From an uncultured Clostridia bacterium (GTDB taxonomy: Bacteria; Bacillota; Clostridia; UBA1381), in assembly GCA_947628515.1 (NCBI GenBank), contig CANRAG010000009.1, positions 1-42,714 on the forward strand: a stretch of 42,714 nt of DNA, written 5' to 3'. This document shows, in pieces, positions 8,212-17,986 of the stretch (positions are counted from its first letter, which is position 1; each line of letters begins with the position of its first letter). The position numbers and the translations under genes are program-made. The notes under the pieces are model-generated. The model did not search any database. It was not told where the DNA came from and saw nothing but the letters and a program-made list of their open reading frames with translations.

Positions 8212-9411
8212 TTATAATATTTCCGTGAGCACGGCGCCCAGGCGTCTTACTCCCTCCTCAATCTTTTCCGGCGAGATTGAGGAATAATTAAGCCTGAACC
8301 GGTTCGACGGCAGACTCTGGTCGATTGCGAAATTTGAACCCGGAACGATTGCAACCTTCTTTTCGAGGCACCTGTCAACAATCTGCGAGGCGTCGCCCTC
8401 AAAGTCCGGACATGTGCACCAAAGGAATATGCCGCCTTCGGGAACGGTCCATTCCACCTTGCCCTTCGGGAAGCTCTCCTCCATGGTATCGAGCATAACT
8501 CTGCACTTTTTCCCGTAAAGCGCCCTGTTTTTCCCGATATACTTATCTATATCGTACTTCTTCATGAACTCAACGCACATAAGCTGCGTAAGCATTGGCG
8601 TGTGTACATCGTTTACCTGCTTTAAAATCTCAATCTTTTCAAGCAGCGGCGCCGCGCCTATAACGTAACCGAGCCGCATACCCGGCGATAAAATCTTCGA
8701 GAACGAACCGCAGTATATGACCCTTCCTTCCGTATCGAGCGATTTTAAAGTGGCCACATCCTCGCCCGTGAAACGGAGATCGCCGTAAGGGTTATCCTCG
8801 ATTATGAGCACATTGTACTTTGAGCAAAGCTCTAACATTCTCTTTCGTCTTTCTATGGGCATGGTAGTGCCCGTGGGGTTCTGGAATGTCGGAATTGTAT
8901 ATAAAAGCTTCGCGTCCGGGTTAGCTTCGAGCGCGGCTTCAAGCTTATCCATATCCATTCCGTAATTGTCAACGTCAACGCCCACAAGCTGACATTCATA
9001 GGTTCTGAACGCGTTAAGGCTGCCTATAAAGCTCGGATTTTCAACAATTATCTTATCGCCCTTATTAAGTATTGATTTCGCCGTAAGGTCTATGCCCTGG
9101 TTCGCGCCGGTCATGATAATTATTGAATCGCCCTCGCTGTACGCGCCGACCTTCTCCGCGCGCGACCTCGCGCAGTCCTTCATCTTTGGATAGCCGTCGG
9201 TTGTGCCGTATTGCAGCGCAAGCGTAGGCTGCGTCATAAGAATTTTCCCCGCAATCTTGGAAAGCTCCTCCGACGGAAAAAGCTCCGCCGCCGGATTTCC
9301 GCCCGCAAGCGATATAATCTCCGGATCGGCCATACGCTTAAACATCTCTCTTATGGCGGAGCCCTTCATCGGCTTTACTCTGTCCGCGAAAAATTCACTG
9401 TAATCAATCAT
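8212..9411 (-). CDS. PLP-dependent class I/II aminotransferase
   Basis: A 399-residue cytoplasmic fold-type I aminotransferase of the MocR-like/2-aminoadipate aminotransferase type, without the GntR DNA-binding domain. The PLP lysine lies in Ser-Phe-Ser-Lys-Ile-Leu-Ser-Pro-Gly-Met-Arg, Asp and Tyr in the Asp-Asn-Pro-Tyr-Gly motif contact the cofactor, and the C-terminal Arg of the substrate carboxylate site is in Arg-Phe-Arg-Leu-Asn-Tyr. Substrate cannot be read from sequence; relatives act on aromatic, branched-chain or 2-aminoadipate substrates. It sits between glnS (23 bases) and trpS (14 bases), a possible but unproven hint toward amino acid supply. Confidence 0.85.
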   Translation of the reverse strand: MIDYSEFFADRVKPMKGSAIREMFKRMADPEIISLAGGNPAAELFPSEELSKIAGKILMTQPTLALQYGTTDGYPKMKDCARSRAEKVGAYSEGDSIIIMTGANQGIDLTAKSILNKGDKIIVENPSFIGSLNAFRTYECQLVGVDVDNYGMDMDKLEAALEANPDAKLLYTIPTFQNPTGTTMPIERRKRMLELCSKYNVLIIEDNPYGDLRFTGEDVATLKSLDTEGRVIYCGSFSKILSPGMRLGYVIGAAPLLEKIEILKQVNDVHTPMLTQLMCVEFMKKYDIDKYIGKNRALYGKKCRVMLDTMEESFPKGKVEWTVPEGGIFLWCTCPDFEGDASQIVDRCLEKKVAIVPGSNFAIDQSLPSNRFRLNYSSISPEKIEEGVRRLGAVLTEIL

Positions 9412-9434
9412 TTCTATCCTTCCTCTCTATATAA

Positions 9435-11111
9435 TCATGCTCTTTTATTCATCCTCGCCCACGCGTCCTTTAATCCGACCGTGCGGTTAAATACCATTTT
9501 CTCCGGCGTGGACTCCCTGTCCATGCAGAAATAGCCCTGGCGCATAAACTGGAACTTATCGCCCGGCTTCGCGCCCGCCAGGCCGCTCTCAAGCTTTGCG
9601 TTGCCCATTACAATCATATTATCCGGGTTTACGTTATCCAAAAAGCTCTCAACGCCCGTCTCGTCCGACGGATTTTCCACGTTAAAGAGTCTGTCGTAAA
9701 GCCTGATTTCCGCGTCAATGGCGTGCGCGGCGCTCACAAAATGAATTGTGCCCTTAACCTTACGCTTATCCTCCGTGTCTCCGCCCCTTGAATCCGGCGC
9801 GTAATCGCAGTGCACAACGGTTATATTACCGTCCTCGTCCTTCTCGCAGCCCGTAGCCGTTACATAGTACGCGCCCTTTAATCGGATTTCCCTGCCCGGA
9901 ACCATTCTCTTATACTTATTCGGCGCTTCCTCGCGGAAGTCCTCACGCTCAATATATAAATACTTTGAAAACTCAATCGTCCTCATTCCCATTGACGGAT
10001 CCTCCGGGTTAACCTCCACCTCAAAGGTTTCAACCAAATCCTCCGGATAGTTATCCACAACAAGCTTTATGGGGTCTATTACCGCCATCGCGCGGGGAGC
10101 CGTCTTATTGAGATCGTCCCTTATACACGCCTCGAGCATGGCGAAATCAATAACGCTGTTCGACTTTGCAACGCCTATTCTTTCACAGAAATCCCTTATG
10201 GACTCCGGCGTGTATCCGCGCCTTCTCATGCCGCAGAGCGTGGACATTCTCGGATCGTCCCAGCCCGAAACGATACCGTCGTTCACAAGACGCAGGCTTC
10301 TTCTCTTGCTCGTTATCGTGTAGTTGAGATTCATTCTCGCAAACTCGATCTGTCTCGACGGATGCTTATAGCCCACCTCGCGCAGCACCCAGTCGTAAAG
10401 CGGACGGTGATCCTCGAACTCAAGCGAGCAGAGCGAATGCGTAACGCCCTCGACCGTATCCGAGATAGGGTGCGCAAAGTCGTACATCGGGTATACGCAC
10501 CATTTATCGCCCGTCCTGTGATGGTGCGCTCTTAAAATTCTGTATATCACCGGGTCGCGCATATTAAGGTTCGGCGACGCCATATCTATCTTTGCCCTAA
10601 GCACCTTGCTCCCGTCGGGGAACTCGCCGTTTGTCATACGCGTGAACAAATCGAGATTTTCCTCAACGGAACGCTCGCGGTACGGGCTGTTTTTGCCCGG
10701 CTCCTTAAGCGTGCCCCGATATTGCCGTATTTCATCCGCGCTCAGGTCGCATACGAACGCCTTACCCTTTTTGATAAGCGTGACCGCCGCTTCATAGATT
10801 GCGTCAAAGTAGTCGGACGCGTAGAGCACCTTGTCCCACTTAAATCCGAGCCATCTTATATCCTCCATTATGGCGTCGACATACTCCGTATCCTCCTTTG
10901 TGGGGTTTGTGTCGTCAAAGCGGAGGTTACAGGTTCCGTTATACTTCTCGCTCATTCCGAAGTCAATGCATATAGCCTTCGCGTGGCCTATATGGAGGTA
11001 TCCGTTCGGCTCCGGCGGGAAACGCGTTTGAACATGGTCGTAATGACCTTCCTTTAAGTCCCTGTCAATTGCTTCCTCGATAAAATTTCTTGATGTATAT
11101 GTTTCTTCCAT
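9435..11111 (-). CDS. glnS: Glutaminyl-tRNA synthetase
   Basis: A 558-residue class Ib synthetase that charges tRNA-Gln directly. It has the GlnRS form of the HIGH region ([12 protein letters not shown]), the KMSKS equivalent Thr-Ser-Lys-Arg, the Asp-Asp-Pro-Arg-Met block and the C-terminal beta-barrel anticodon-binding domains, with the usual family length. GlnRS is thought to have reached Bacteria by transfer from eukaryotes; it is found in part of the Clostridia. Immediate neighbour of gltX (14 bases), so both enzymes are made together. Confidence 0.95.
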   Translation of the reverse strand: MEETYTSRNFIEEAIDRDLKEGHYDHVQTRFPPEPNGYLHIGHAKAICIDFGMSEKYNGTCNLRFDDTNPTKEDTEYVDAIMEDIRWLGFKWDKVLYASDYFDAIYEAAVTLIKKGKAFVCDLSADEIRQYRGTLKEPGKNSPYRERSVEENLDLFTRMTNGEFPDGSKVLRAKIDMASPNLNMRDPVIYRILRAHHHRTGDKWCVYPMYDFAHPISDTVEGVTHSLCSLEFEDHRPLYDWVLREVGYKHPSRQIEFARMNLNYTITSKRRSLRLVNDGIVSGWDDPRMSTLCGMRRRGYTPESIRDFCERIGVAKSNSVIDFAMLEACIRDDLNKTAPRAMAVIDPIKLVVDNYPEDLVETFEVEVNPEDPSMGMRTIEFSKYLYIEREDFREEAPNKYKRMVPGREIRLKGAYYVTATGCEKDEDGNITVVHCDYAPDSRGGDTEDKRKVKGTIHFVSAAHAIDAEIRLYDRLFNVENPSDETGVESFLDNVNPDNMIVMGNAKLESGLAGAKPGDKFQFMRQGYFCMDRESTPEKMVFNRTVGLKDAWARMNKRA

Positions 11112-11125
11112 ACAGTTTGTCTCCG

Positions 11126-12784
11126 TTATTTTAATGAATTTATTGCCGTTTCCAACCTTTCCCGTACCTTGTCGGCGCCAAGCGTTTGCATAATCTGATA
11201 TAAATCCGGTGTGTTCAGCCTGCCGGTTACGGCAACCCGTATAACGCCGGACACATCGCCCACATGCCCCTTAAAAGCGTCGGGGTTCTGCTTGTACTCC
11301 TTCGGCGCGCCCGCAAAGCCGAGTGAAACAGCAAGCTCTCTGACCTGCGGGAACCAGTCCTCCGCCGCTCCGTCGGGATTATAAATTTTGGCGTAGCCTT
11401 CAAGTATCGCAAGCTTGTCCGCGTCCGATACATCATCCGCCCAGCCGAGCTTGCCGTCAAATGTCTCGTCATAGAAATATGAATAGTAATCCTTGACCTC
11501 GCTCCACTTTCCTATATCCTTTCTCGGCTTCTTGTTGCCGCGCTCTATAGAAAATATCCTTTTCGCGTAATCCGCGTCACGCGTTATGAGATTATAGAGC
11601 TGCCCGTCATATTCCTTTGCCCACTCCGAAACCAGGTTATATACCGTTTCGGTGTCAAGGGTTGAAATATATGTCTTTGAAATATCGTGGAGCTTAACCA
11701 TATCAAACAGCGCGCCCGCCTTGCTCATCTTATTTAACGAAAATGCGAAATCATCTATGGCGCCCGTCTTATTGGCGCGTTTCCAATCCTCATAATTCGA
11801 ATTCGCTATTGTCATAAGATACTCGTTTACAGCGCCCGCCGGATACCCCGCCTCCGCATAGTAGCTTACCGCCGCTTCCGGATCCTTGCGCTTTGATAGC
11901 TTTCGCTTGCCGTTTGTTTTTTCGTCCTCTTTCATTATAGGCGCGATATGCGCGTACTTGGGCGCCTTAAAGCCGAGCAAGTAGAAAAGCTGCAAATGAA
12001 TGGGAACGGATGAAAGCCACTCGTCGCCTCTTGTTACATGCGTCGTTCTCATGAGGTGGTCGTCTATTACGTGGGCAAAATGATAGGTCGGCGTTCCGTC
12101 CTTCTTTAAAAGCACAATATCTAAAATATTTTCCGCTATCTCTATCTTGCCCTTGACCTCGTCCTTAAATTTAATTCTTCCGTCCGGTTTACCCGGTGAT
12201 TTTAATCTTATAACATATTCCTCACCGGCGTCAATCCTGGCCTTTGCCTCCCCGACCGTAATATCACGGTACTTTGCGTACTTGCCATAAATGCCCGGAA
12301 TTAAAGCCTTTTCCGACTCCTGCCGCGCTCTTATACCGGCGATCTCCTCTTCGGTCATAAAGCACGGATACGCCAGTCCCCGCTCCACAAGATCTTTTAC
12401 ATACGCCTTATATATATGCGTTCTCCTGCTCTGCGTATACGGCCCGTATGCGCCGCTCTCGGCGGTTTCGCTCTCTGCGCCCTCGTCGGGAATTATGCCG
12501 AATTGCTTAAGACCGTTTACCATACCGATAACGCCGTTTTCAACCTCGCGCTTTTTGTCGGTATCCTCTATTCTTAAATAAAACACTCCGTCTCTGCCGG
12601 CTGTTCTTGACGCCACAAACGCGGCGAAAAGACTTCCGAAATGCAGGAAGCCCGTCGGCGACGGAGCAAATCTTGTTACCTTTGCGCCCTCCGGCAGCTC
12701 GCGCGCCGGATATATAGCCTCATAATCCGCCGGAGTTTTGTCGATTTCCGGAAAAAGAAGCTGTGACATAGTTAAATTGTCCAT
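11126..12784 (-). CDS. gltX: Glutamyl-tRNA synthetase
   Basis: A 552-residue class Ib synthetase that charges tRNA-Glu. The N-terminal catalytic domain carries [12 protein letters not shown] near residues 39-50, in place of the usual HIGH, and the Lys-Leu-Ser-Lys-Arg loop is around residue 298; the C-terminal half is the helical anticodon domain. It is longer than the usual 470-500 residues, as in a subset of Clostridia. AAAGGA precedes the ATG. It is the first gene of a four-gene operon with a clear promoter at 12832-12860. Because GlnRS is made from the same operon, this GluRS would be expected to discriminate against tRNA-Gln, which is inference. Confidence 0.94.
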   Translation of the reverse strand: MDNLTMSQLLFPEIDKTPADYEAIYPARELPEGAKVTRFAPSPTGFLHFGSLFAAFVASRTAGRDGVFYLRIEDTDKKREVENGVIGMVNGLKQFGIIPDEGAESETAESGAYGPYTQSRRTHIYKAYVKDLVERGLAYPCFMTEEEIAGIRARQESEKALIPGIYGKYAKYRDITVGEAKARIDAGEEYVIRLKSPGKPDGRIKFKDEVKGKIEIAENILDIVLLKKDGTPTYHFAHVIDDHLMRTTHVTRGDEWLSSVPIHLQLFYLLGFKAPKYAHIAPIMKEDEKTNGKRKLSKRKDPEAAVSYYAEAGYPAGAVNEYLMTIANSNYEDWKRANKTGAIDDFAFSLNKMSKAGALFDMVKLHDISKTYISTLDTETVYNLVSEWAKEYDGQLYNLITRDADYAKRIFSIERGNKKPRKDIGKWSEVKDYYSYFYDETFDGKLGWADDVSDADKLAILEGYAKIYNPDGAAEDWFPQVRELAVSLGFAGAPKEYKQNPDAFKGHVGDVSGVIRVAVTGRLNTPDLYQIMQTLGADKVRERLETAINSLK

Positions 12785-12831
12785 TATTAAATGTCCTTTC
12801 CTATCTATGAAAACATACCTATACGTTTTTC

Positions 12832-12860
12832 ATTATACCTCATTTGCGCCGAAATATCAA
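12832..12860 (-). promoter_or_regulatory. Sigma-A type promoter of gltX operon
   Basis: On the minus strand, TTGATA (12855-12860) and TATAAT (12832-12837) are separated by 17 bases. The predicted start is about 40 bases before the gltX ATG, so the leader is too short for a T-box. Confidence 0.75.
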
Positions 12861-12930
12861 GTATAAATCCCAAATCCAAACGCATTTATTGTAAATTTTT
12901 TGACGTAAACGAAAAAATCCGAAAAAACAC

Positions 12931-12959
12931 TTGATTTTTGAGGCCTGTTCTGTTATAAT
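12931..12959 (+). promoter_or_regulatory. Sigma-A type promoter of tRNA-Leu
   Basis: TTGATT (12931-12936) and a perfect TATAAT (12954-12959) with a 17-base spacer; transcription should begin around 12966, about 12 bases before the mature tRNA. Confidence 0.8.
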
Positions 12960-12977
12960 ACTATATGTTCTTAATAA

Positions 12978-13062
12978 GCAGATGTGGCGGAATTGGCAGA
13001 CGCGCATGATTCAGGTTCATGTGGGTAACACCGTGCGGGTTCAAGTCCCGCCATCTGCACCA
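12978..13062 (+). tRNA. tRNA-Leu (anticodon CAG)
   Basis: An 85-base class II tRNA with a perfect 7-bp acceptor stem (GCAGATG with CATCTGC), Leu-type D arm (TGGCGGAATTGGCAGACGCG), anticodon stem CATGA/TCATG with loop TTCAGGT (CAG), a short variable arm, a GC-rich T arm with GTTCAAGTC, discriminator A and an encoded CCA end (13060-13062). It reads CUG codons. It has its own promoter and a terminator, so it is a single-tRNA transcript, divergent from gltX. Confidence 0.96.
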
Positions 13063-13067
13063 TAGAG

Positions 13068-13106
13068 GGCGGAAATCCTGATAATAGCGGGGGTTCCGCC
13101 TTTCTT
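13068..13106 (+). terminator. Terminator of tRNA-Leu
   Basis: A 7-bp stem (13068-13074 with 13094-13100) followed by TTTCTT, beginning 5 bases after the tRNA CCA end. Confidence 0.7.
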
Positions 13107-13141
13107 AGTTCTATGTATCCCTAAAAAATCCCAAAATAGAA

Positions 13142-13170
13142 TTGACATTTGATTGAATTTTTGATATATT
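13142..13170 (+). promoter_or_regulatory. Promoter of the mgtE transcript
   Basis: A perfect TTGACA (13142-13147) and TATATT (13165-13170) with a 17-base spacer. The start would be near 13177, leaving a leader of about 250 bases before mgtE. Confidence 0.7.
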
Positions 13171-13179
13171 ATAATTATG

Positions 13180-13365
13180 TTGTAATAGGATAAAATTGTG
13201 AGGTGATCGAAAGTGTCAAGCGGCGACAGTTGCGAGTCAAACGGACGAAAACGGCTGAACATTATGCAGCGGATCCGGCTGTGCGCCGCTGTGTTCCGCG
13301 TTGCGTAATGTATATGTTTCCGCCTCCGCCCGACTTTGAAATAAGTTGATTAAGGAGGTTTTTTT
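13180..13365 (+). promoter_or_regulatory. Structured mgtE leader ending in an intrinsic terminator (candidate metal-sensing switch)
   Basis: The leader ends in a stem 13323-13327/13354-13358 that stacks on an inner stem 13331-13336/13343-13348 and is followed by seven Ts (13359-13365), i.e. a terminator about 65 bases before the mgtE start. Competing pairs exist: 13200-13203 can pair with 13323-13326, part of the terminator 5' arm, and 13219-13225 can pair with 13284-13290, which otherwise forms the hairpin 13267-13272/13286-13291. A longer stem is formed by ACATTATGC with GCGTAATGT around that hairpin. This is switch-like and the gene is a Mg2+ transporter, so an Mg2+ sensor is plausible. 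I do not see the GGTGAGGCTCC element I know from M-box riboswitches. Confidence 0.55.
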
Positions 13366-13429
13366 ACGTCCGTTAACCTGTGCGGGGTCCCGAAACGGGT
13401 TTCATTATCAAACAAACGGAGGGAATACT

Positions 13430-14857
13430 ATGGCAAACGAAGAAAAAAAACTCAACGTTACGGATACGTCGGAACTGATGGAAAAACCGGATTACGAAAA
13501 GGAAATTCTGGGCATTGTAAGAGGCAACGCCTCGCCAAAGGCGATGATGGCACAGTTGGAGGGCTACCATGCCAATGATTTGGCGCAGGCTATGGGGAAT
13601 CTTGACGTTTGGGAGCGGAAAAAGCTGTATCGTATTTGCGCGGTTGAAATGCTTTCGGAAGTTTTCGAGCATTTGGATGACGCGGGGGTCTATCTGAACG
13701 AAATGGATATACAGAAGGCTGCCGCTGTCGTGGCGGAGCTTGAAACGGACACCGCCGCGAATATCCTTCACGAGATAGAAAAGGAAAAAAGAGCCGCCAT
13801 TATCGAAATGCTGCCGCACGAAATACGACGGGAAATTCATTTGATTGCCACTTTCGATAACGACGAAATAGGTTCGCGCATGACCACGAACTGTATTGTT
13901 ATCCGTGAGAACCTGACAATAAAGCGGGCGATGAGCGAGCTGATTTCTCAGGCAAAGGAAAACGATAATATTACGACTCTTTTTGTAATAGACGAAGCCG
14001 AAGAATTTTACGGCGCGATTGACCTGAAGGATTTAATTACCGCCGACGCGGACGATTCGCTCGAAGATTTGATACAGACCTCCTTCCCATATGTGTACGC
14101 GCACGAGCTTATAGACGATTGTATCGAACGGCTCAAGGATTACTCGGAGGACTACATCCCTGCGCTGGATAACTCCAACCAACTGTTAGGCGTTATTACC
14201 GCCGCGAGCATTATAGAGGTTGTAGACGATGAATTGGGTGAGGATTACGCAAAATTCGCCGGCCTGACCGCCGAGGAGGATTTAAAGGAGCCGCTGACGG
14301 AGAGTATGAAAAAGCGTACTCCGTGGCTTTTGATACTGCTCGCGCTGGGCATGGTCGTTTCGGGAGTGGTCGGAGCCTTTGAGAGAATTGTTTCGCAGCT
14401 CACCCTGATTATGGCGTTTCAGTCGTTAATCCTGGACATGTCCGGTAATGTCGGCACACAGTCGCTCGCCGTTACCATACGGGTGCTTACGGACGAAAAT
14501 CTGACGGGCGCGCAGAAAATTCGGCTTGTCATAAAGGAAATGAAAATAGGCTTTTCCAACGGGCTGATTTTGGGTGCAATCTCCGTTCTGTTTGTAGGGA
14601 TGTATATCATGCTGTTTAAACACAAAGAAATGCTGTTCAGCTTCGCTGTGTCGGGATGTATCGGGATTTCTCTCCTGTTTGCCATGATGATTTCCGGTAC
14701 AATAGGCACATTAATCCCTCTGTTTTTCAAGAAAATAAAGGTTGACCCGGCTGCCGCCTCCGGACCGCTTATTACCACAATAAACGACCTTGTCGCGGTT
14801 GTTACCTATTACGGTATGAGCTGGCTCCTGCTGTTAAATATATTGCATGTGGTTTAA
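13430..14857 (+). CDS. mgtE: Magnesium transporter MgtE
   Basis: A 475-residue Mg2+ channel/transporter of the cytoplasmic membrane. The order is a helical N domain (about residues 30-130), two CBS domains (about 135-260), a connecting helix and five transmembrane segments from about residue 300, with Asp-Met-Ser-Gly-Asn-Val-Gly-Thr-Gln-Ser in the pore region and conserved acidic residues. In the family, the N and CBS domains close the channel at high cytosolic Mg2+. The start at 13430 has GGAGGG directly upstream; a longer frame would begin inside the leader terminator. The gene stands alone, with a structured leader that probably sets its expression. Confidence 0.93.
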   Translation: MANEEKKLNVTDTSELMEKPDYEKEILGIVRGNASPKAMMAQLEGYHANDLAQAMGNLDVWERKKLYRICAVEMLSEVFEHLDDAGVYLNEMDIQKAAAVVAELETDTAANILHEIEKEKRAAIIEMLPHEIRREIHLIATFDNDEIGSRMTTNCIVIRENLTIKRAMSELISQAKENDNITTLFVIDEAEEFYGAIDLKDLITADADDSLEDLIQTSFPYVYAHELIDDCIERLKDYSEDYIPALDNSNQLLGVITAASIIEVVDDELGEDYAKFAGLTAEEDLKEPLTESMKKRTPWLLILLALGMVVSGVVGAFERIVSQLTLIMAFQSLILDMSGNVGTQSLAVTIRVLTDENLTGAQKIRLVIKEMKIGFSNGLILGAISVLFVGMYIMLFKHKEMLFSFAVSGCIGISLLFAMMISGTIGTLIPLFFKKIKVDPAAASGPLITTINDLVAVVTYYGMSWLLLLNILHVV

Positions 14858-14947
14858 CCTAACCGCATGTTTTTGCGGCGGTCGGCGCGCGACCATTGGA
14901 AAAAACGCCTTATCTGTGAAATATAAAAAGAAAGAAAGGAGCTTACT

Positions 14948-15616
14948 ATGAAGAACAAATTTTTTACGAGGATTTTGCCATGCATATGCGCCCTGTCGCT
15001 TATGCTATGCCTATACAAGCTGCCCGCGGAGCCTGTAGCGCTCGCGGGAAACACGGGCGCTGCGGACATGGCGCAGACAACGGCGGCCAATGAATACACA
15101 TCCGCCGCCATAACCCAAGACGGACGGCTCATGGTGTGGGGAGCGAATTATCAGGGCTATCTCGGCACAGACGGAACCGGCGACACGGTTCTTCCGACGG
15201 AGATTATGAGCGACGTCGTCTCCATATACACATCCGAAGGCCCCATATTCAGCGCCGCTCTTAAAAAGGACGGCAGCCTGTGGACATGGGGCAACAATAA
15301 TTTCGGTCAGCTCGGCGACGGAACCAAGGACAATAATCCCGTGCCGCAAAAAATAATGGACGGCGCAGCGATGGTATCCATGGGACAGTATCACTGCGCG
15401 GCAGTAAAAAATGACGGAACGCTTTGGGTGTGGGGCGATAACCAAGGCGGCCAGCTCGGAGACGGCACGACCGATACCTGTCTTGAACCGAAGAACGGTT
15501 TTCGTTACGCGAAAATAGTCTCTATAACTCTACAACACAGCCACTTATGCCGGGGGATGTTATCTTTACCGAAACCCTGCCCGTCCTTCTTACAAGCAGC
15601 TGGCATTTGCCGTTAA
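14948..15616 (+). pseudogene. Truncated secreted RCC1-repeat protein
   Basis: The frame encodes 222 residues from an ATG preceded by AAGGAGC. It has a signal peptide (Lys-rich start, hydrophobic core to about residue 34) and then about three RCC1-type repeats, each with a Trp-Gly-x-Asn/Asp-x-x-Gly-x-Leu-Gly-x-Gly signature (around residues 62, 113 and 164). Such repeats build a beta-propeller that usually needs about seven blades. After Thr-Asp-Thr-Cys-Leu-Glu-Pro near residue 182 the repeat pattern stops and the remaining 35-40 residues are unlike the family and lie opposite the 3' end of the convergent beta-galactosidase gene. The gene therefore looks like a remnant broken near 15500. It could still be a short functional protein, but a three-blade unit would be unusual. 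Confidence 0.6.
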
Positions 15617-17897
15617 AGGCGCGTCTTACCGGAAGCTTATCGGAGTCGTGGTCGCCCGGGTTGCCGTTGCCCGCTCCTATGAACTCGCCGCCGCATACCT
15701 CAAAGCTAAGCAGATTATCCGCGGTCGGAACCGTTCTCCCGTCAGAATCCGTAATATCAATATTAATGATAATCACCTTATCCGTTTCGGCATTGTCCCC
15801 GTATACCTCCGCTTTCACGGCGGCCGGAGCGCCCGTGGTCCGCACCGTTTCAGTCAGCGCTGCCACGCCCTTTTTGTAGCCTATCGCTTTGAGCTCGCCC
15901 GGCTCATATATAACATTATCCCAGTTGAGATACCAATTCTTATCCATTTCCTTCCTGCCATAGCTTTTGCCGTTGACAAACAGCTCGACCTCGTCGAGAT
16001 TGCTGTAGCAGTATACCGGTAATTTCACACCCCGCTTATCGGGATAATTCCAGTGCGGGAACAGATGCAGAACCGGTTCGGTCTGCCACCAGCTTCTGTA
16101 ATAATAGAAATTATCCTTAGGGAACGCGCAGTAGTCCATAACTCCAAACTGCGTGTACACGCTCGGATACGCGAGCGGAGTCGGCTCGCCCCTATAGTCT
16201 ATGCCCGTCCATATAAACAATCCCGCAAGATAATCACGTTCCGCGACATATTTCCACGCGTCCTCACCCATATTAAAGCGGTCGGCCTTTTTGCCGGATC
16301 TGCATTTAGCTTCATTTTCGGGATCATATGCGTAATACTGCGACTTATTCTCGTCCGTGCTGTAGCAGCCGCGCGTCCAGCTGTTTGAGCTTTCCTCCGT
16401 CACGATAACGGGCTGGTTCGGATAGCGTCTATGATAGTCGTCCCACGCGGTTTTGCAGTAGTTAAAGCCCATTACATCAAGCTTATTTGTAATACCGAAG
16501 AACATATGCGCGTCGTCATACCGTTTCACGCCGTCCCAGCACACGACGGCGGACGTGACGCTCCTTGTCGGGTCCTGCTTTCGCACCTCGGCAATCATGG
16601 ACGCCATAATCCTTTTCATCTCCGGCTTGTGCTGCGCAAAAATCTCCTCGTTACCTATCCCCCACAGAATGACAGACGGGTGGTTCCTTCCGCTCCTGAC
16701 AGTGTCTCTAAGGCATTTAATATCCTCCGGCGCGCTTGACATTCGCCGCGTTTCGTCAAATACCAGTATTCCCATTCGGTCGCACAGGTCGAGCACCTGC
16801 TTAGGCGCGGCATAGTGAGCGCTTCTAAACGCGTTTGCGCCCATGCTTTTTATCCTCGCAAGGCGGTACCGATGCACCTCGTCGGGCACGGCTATTCCCA
16901 CTCCGGCGTGGTCGTGATGGCAGCACACGCCCTTTATAACTACCCTTCTGCCGTTTAGCAAAAAGCCTCTTTCCGCGTCAAATTCCGCCTTACGTATGCC
17001 GAAGCTTATTTCCTCCTCGTCAAGCAGTCTGTCTTTACTATACAGCCTTACCTTCGCGCTGTAAAGGTACGGATTGTCAATATCCCAAAGCGTTATATCG
17101 CTAAGCTCCGAGTTAAGCGTCACTTTTGCGCAGTCCCACGCTTCAATCGCCGCGCCGTGGCTAAAGCTTTTGACTAAAACTCCGTTCGCGTCGAATATTT
17201 CCGCGTTAACCGAAACATCCGCCGCGTCAGTAAGCTTATTTTCAATCTCGGCAGAAACTGATACCGCCGCCGATTTGTCGTTAAGATTAACCTCGCTTGC
17301 GACAAATATCCCGTCCTTTACGAAACGCACGCTGTCTGTAAATTCCAGCCATACATGCCGGTAAATACCGCCGCCCTCATACCACCAGCCCTCTCTGCCC
17401 GTGGCGTCAACACGTATTGCGAGAACATTCTCCCCGCCAATGTTTAAAAAATCGGTTATGTCATAGTAAAATCCGGTATAGCCGCTCACATGCGTGCCTA
17501 TGTAGTACTGATTAAGATACAAATCGCTGTCGCGGTATACTCCGTCAAAGTGGATGAGCACGCGCCCGACATCCTCTGACGCGTCGAGTGTGAACCTCTT
17601 TCTGTACCATGCCACACCGGGTTCAAGGCAGCCGCCCGCAAAGTGGCGGCTGTCTATGCTTTCCATTTCCGGTATTGCGCGCATATTCTCCTCGCCGCTG
17701 TTTTTTGTGTAATCCCCCTCCACAACGAAGTCATGGGGCAGATTTACCGTCCGCCAATTTAAATCGTCAAGGCTCGCCTTTGCGGCTCCGAAATCATACG
17801 CGCCCGCTTTCGCGCCGCCCCAGCCCTCAGCCGGATCGCGAGGCCCCGGATCCCCGTTATAAAATTTCCAGTTATCGTCAAAAAGTATCTTCTTCAT
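15522..17897 (-). CDS. Glycoside hydrolase family 2 protein (beta-galactosidase type)
   Basis: A 791-residue cytoplasmic enzyme with no signal peptide. The order is a sugar-binding jelly-roll domain (about 1-185), an immunoglobulin-like domain (about 190-305), the TIM barrel (about 305-600) and a C-terminal beta domain. The acid/base is Glu417 in Trp-Gly-Ile-Gly-Asn-Glu and the nucleophile Glu501 in Val-Ile-Val-Thr-Glu. Beta-galactosidase is most likely, but beta-glucuronidase, beta-mannosidase and other GH2 activities cannot be excluded. AAGGAG precedes the ATG and a promoter lies at 17929-17956. No permease or regulator is next to it. The last 95 bases overlap the convergent truncated RCC1 frame. 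Confidence 0.88.
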   Translation of the reverse strand: MKKILFDDNWKFYNGDPGPRDPAEGWGGAKAGAYDFGAAKASLDDLNWRTVNLPHDFVVEGDYTKNSGEENMRAIPEMESIDSRHFAGGCLEPGVAWYRKRFTLDASEDVGRVLIHFDGVYRDSDLYLNQYYIGTHVSGYTGFYYDITDFLNIGGENVLAIRVDATGREGWWYEGGGIYRHVWLEFTDSVRFVKDGIFVASEVNLNDKSAAVSVSAEIENKLTDAADVSVNAEIFDANGVLVKSFSHGAAIEAWDCAKVTLNSELSDITLWDIDNPYLYSAKVRLYSKDRLLDEEEISFGIRKAEFDAERGFLLNGRRVVIKGVCCHHDHAGVGIAVPDEVHRYRLARIKSMGANAFRSAHYAAPKQVLDLCDRMGILVFDETRRMSSAPEDIKCLRDTVRSGRNHPSVILWGIGNEEIFAQHKPEMKRIMASMIAEVRKQDPTRSVTSAVVCWDGVKRYDDAHMFFGITNKLDVMGFNYCKTAWDDYHRRYPNQPVIVTEESSNSWTRGCYSTDENKSQYYAYDPENEAKCRSGKKADRFNMGEDAWKYVAERDYLAGLFIWTGIDYRGEPTPLAYPSVYTQFGVMDYCAFPKDNFYYYRSWWQTEPVLHLFPHWNYPDKRGVKLPVYCYSNLDEVELFVNGKSYGRKEMDKNWYLNWDNVIYEPGELKAIGYKKGVAALTETVRTTGAPAAVKAEVYGDNAETDKVIIINIDITDSDGRTVPTADNLLSFEVCGGEFIGAGNGNPGDHDSDKLPVRRAFNGKCQLLVRRTGRVSVKITSPGISGCVVEL

Positions 17898-17928
17898 GGC
17901 TACGCTCCTTAAATTTCAGGTTAATTGT

Positions 17929-17956
17929 ATTATACTACTGTTTTTGTAATTGTCAA
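17929..17956 (-). promoter_or_regulatory. Promoter of the GH2 gene
   Basis: Minus-strand TTGACA (17951-17956) and TATAAT (17929-17934), both perfect, with a 16-base spacer. Confidence 0.75.
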
Positions 17957-17986
17957 TGCCTGTTCGCTTATTTTTTATCCAATCAA

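Noticed and set aside
12785..12830. T-box leader controlling the gltX operon.
   Set aside because: The promoter at 12832-12860 leaves only about 40 bases of leader, too short for a T-box.
13180..13365. Canonical M-box (ykoK) Mg2+ riboswitch in front of mgtE.
   Set aside because: The characteristic GGTGAGGCTCC and ATGGGTCAACAG elements are not seen; I kept the structured leader and terminator but not the family name.
14858..14900. Terminator after mgtE.
   Set aside because: A weak CCGC/GCGG hairpin is present but no T-run follows it, so termination here is unclear.
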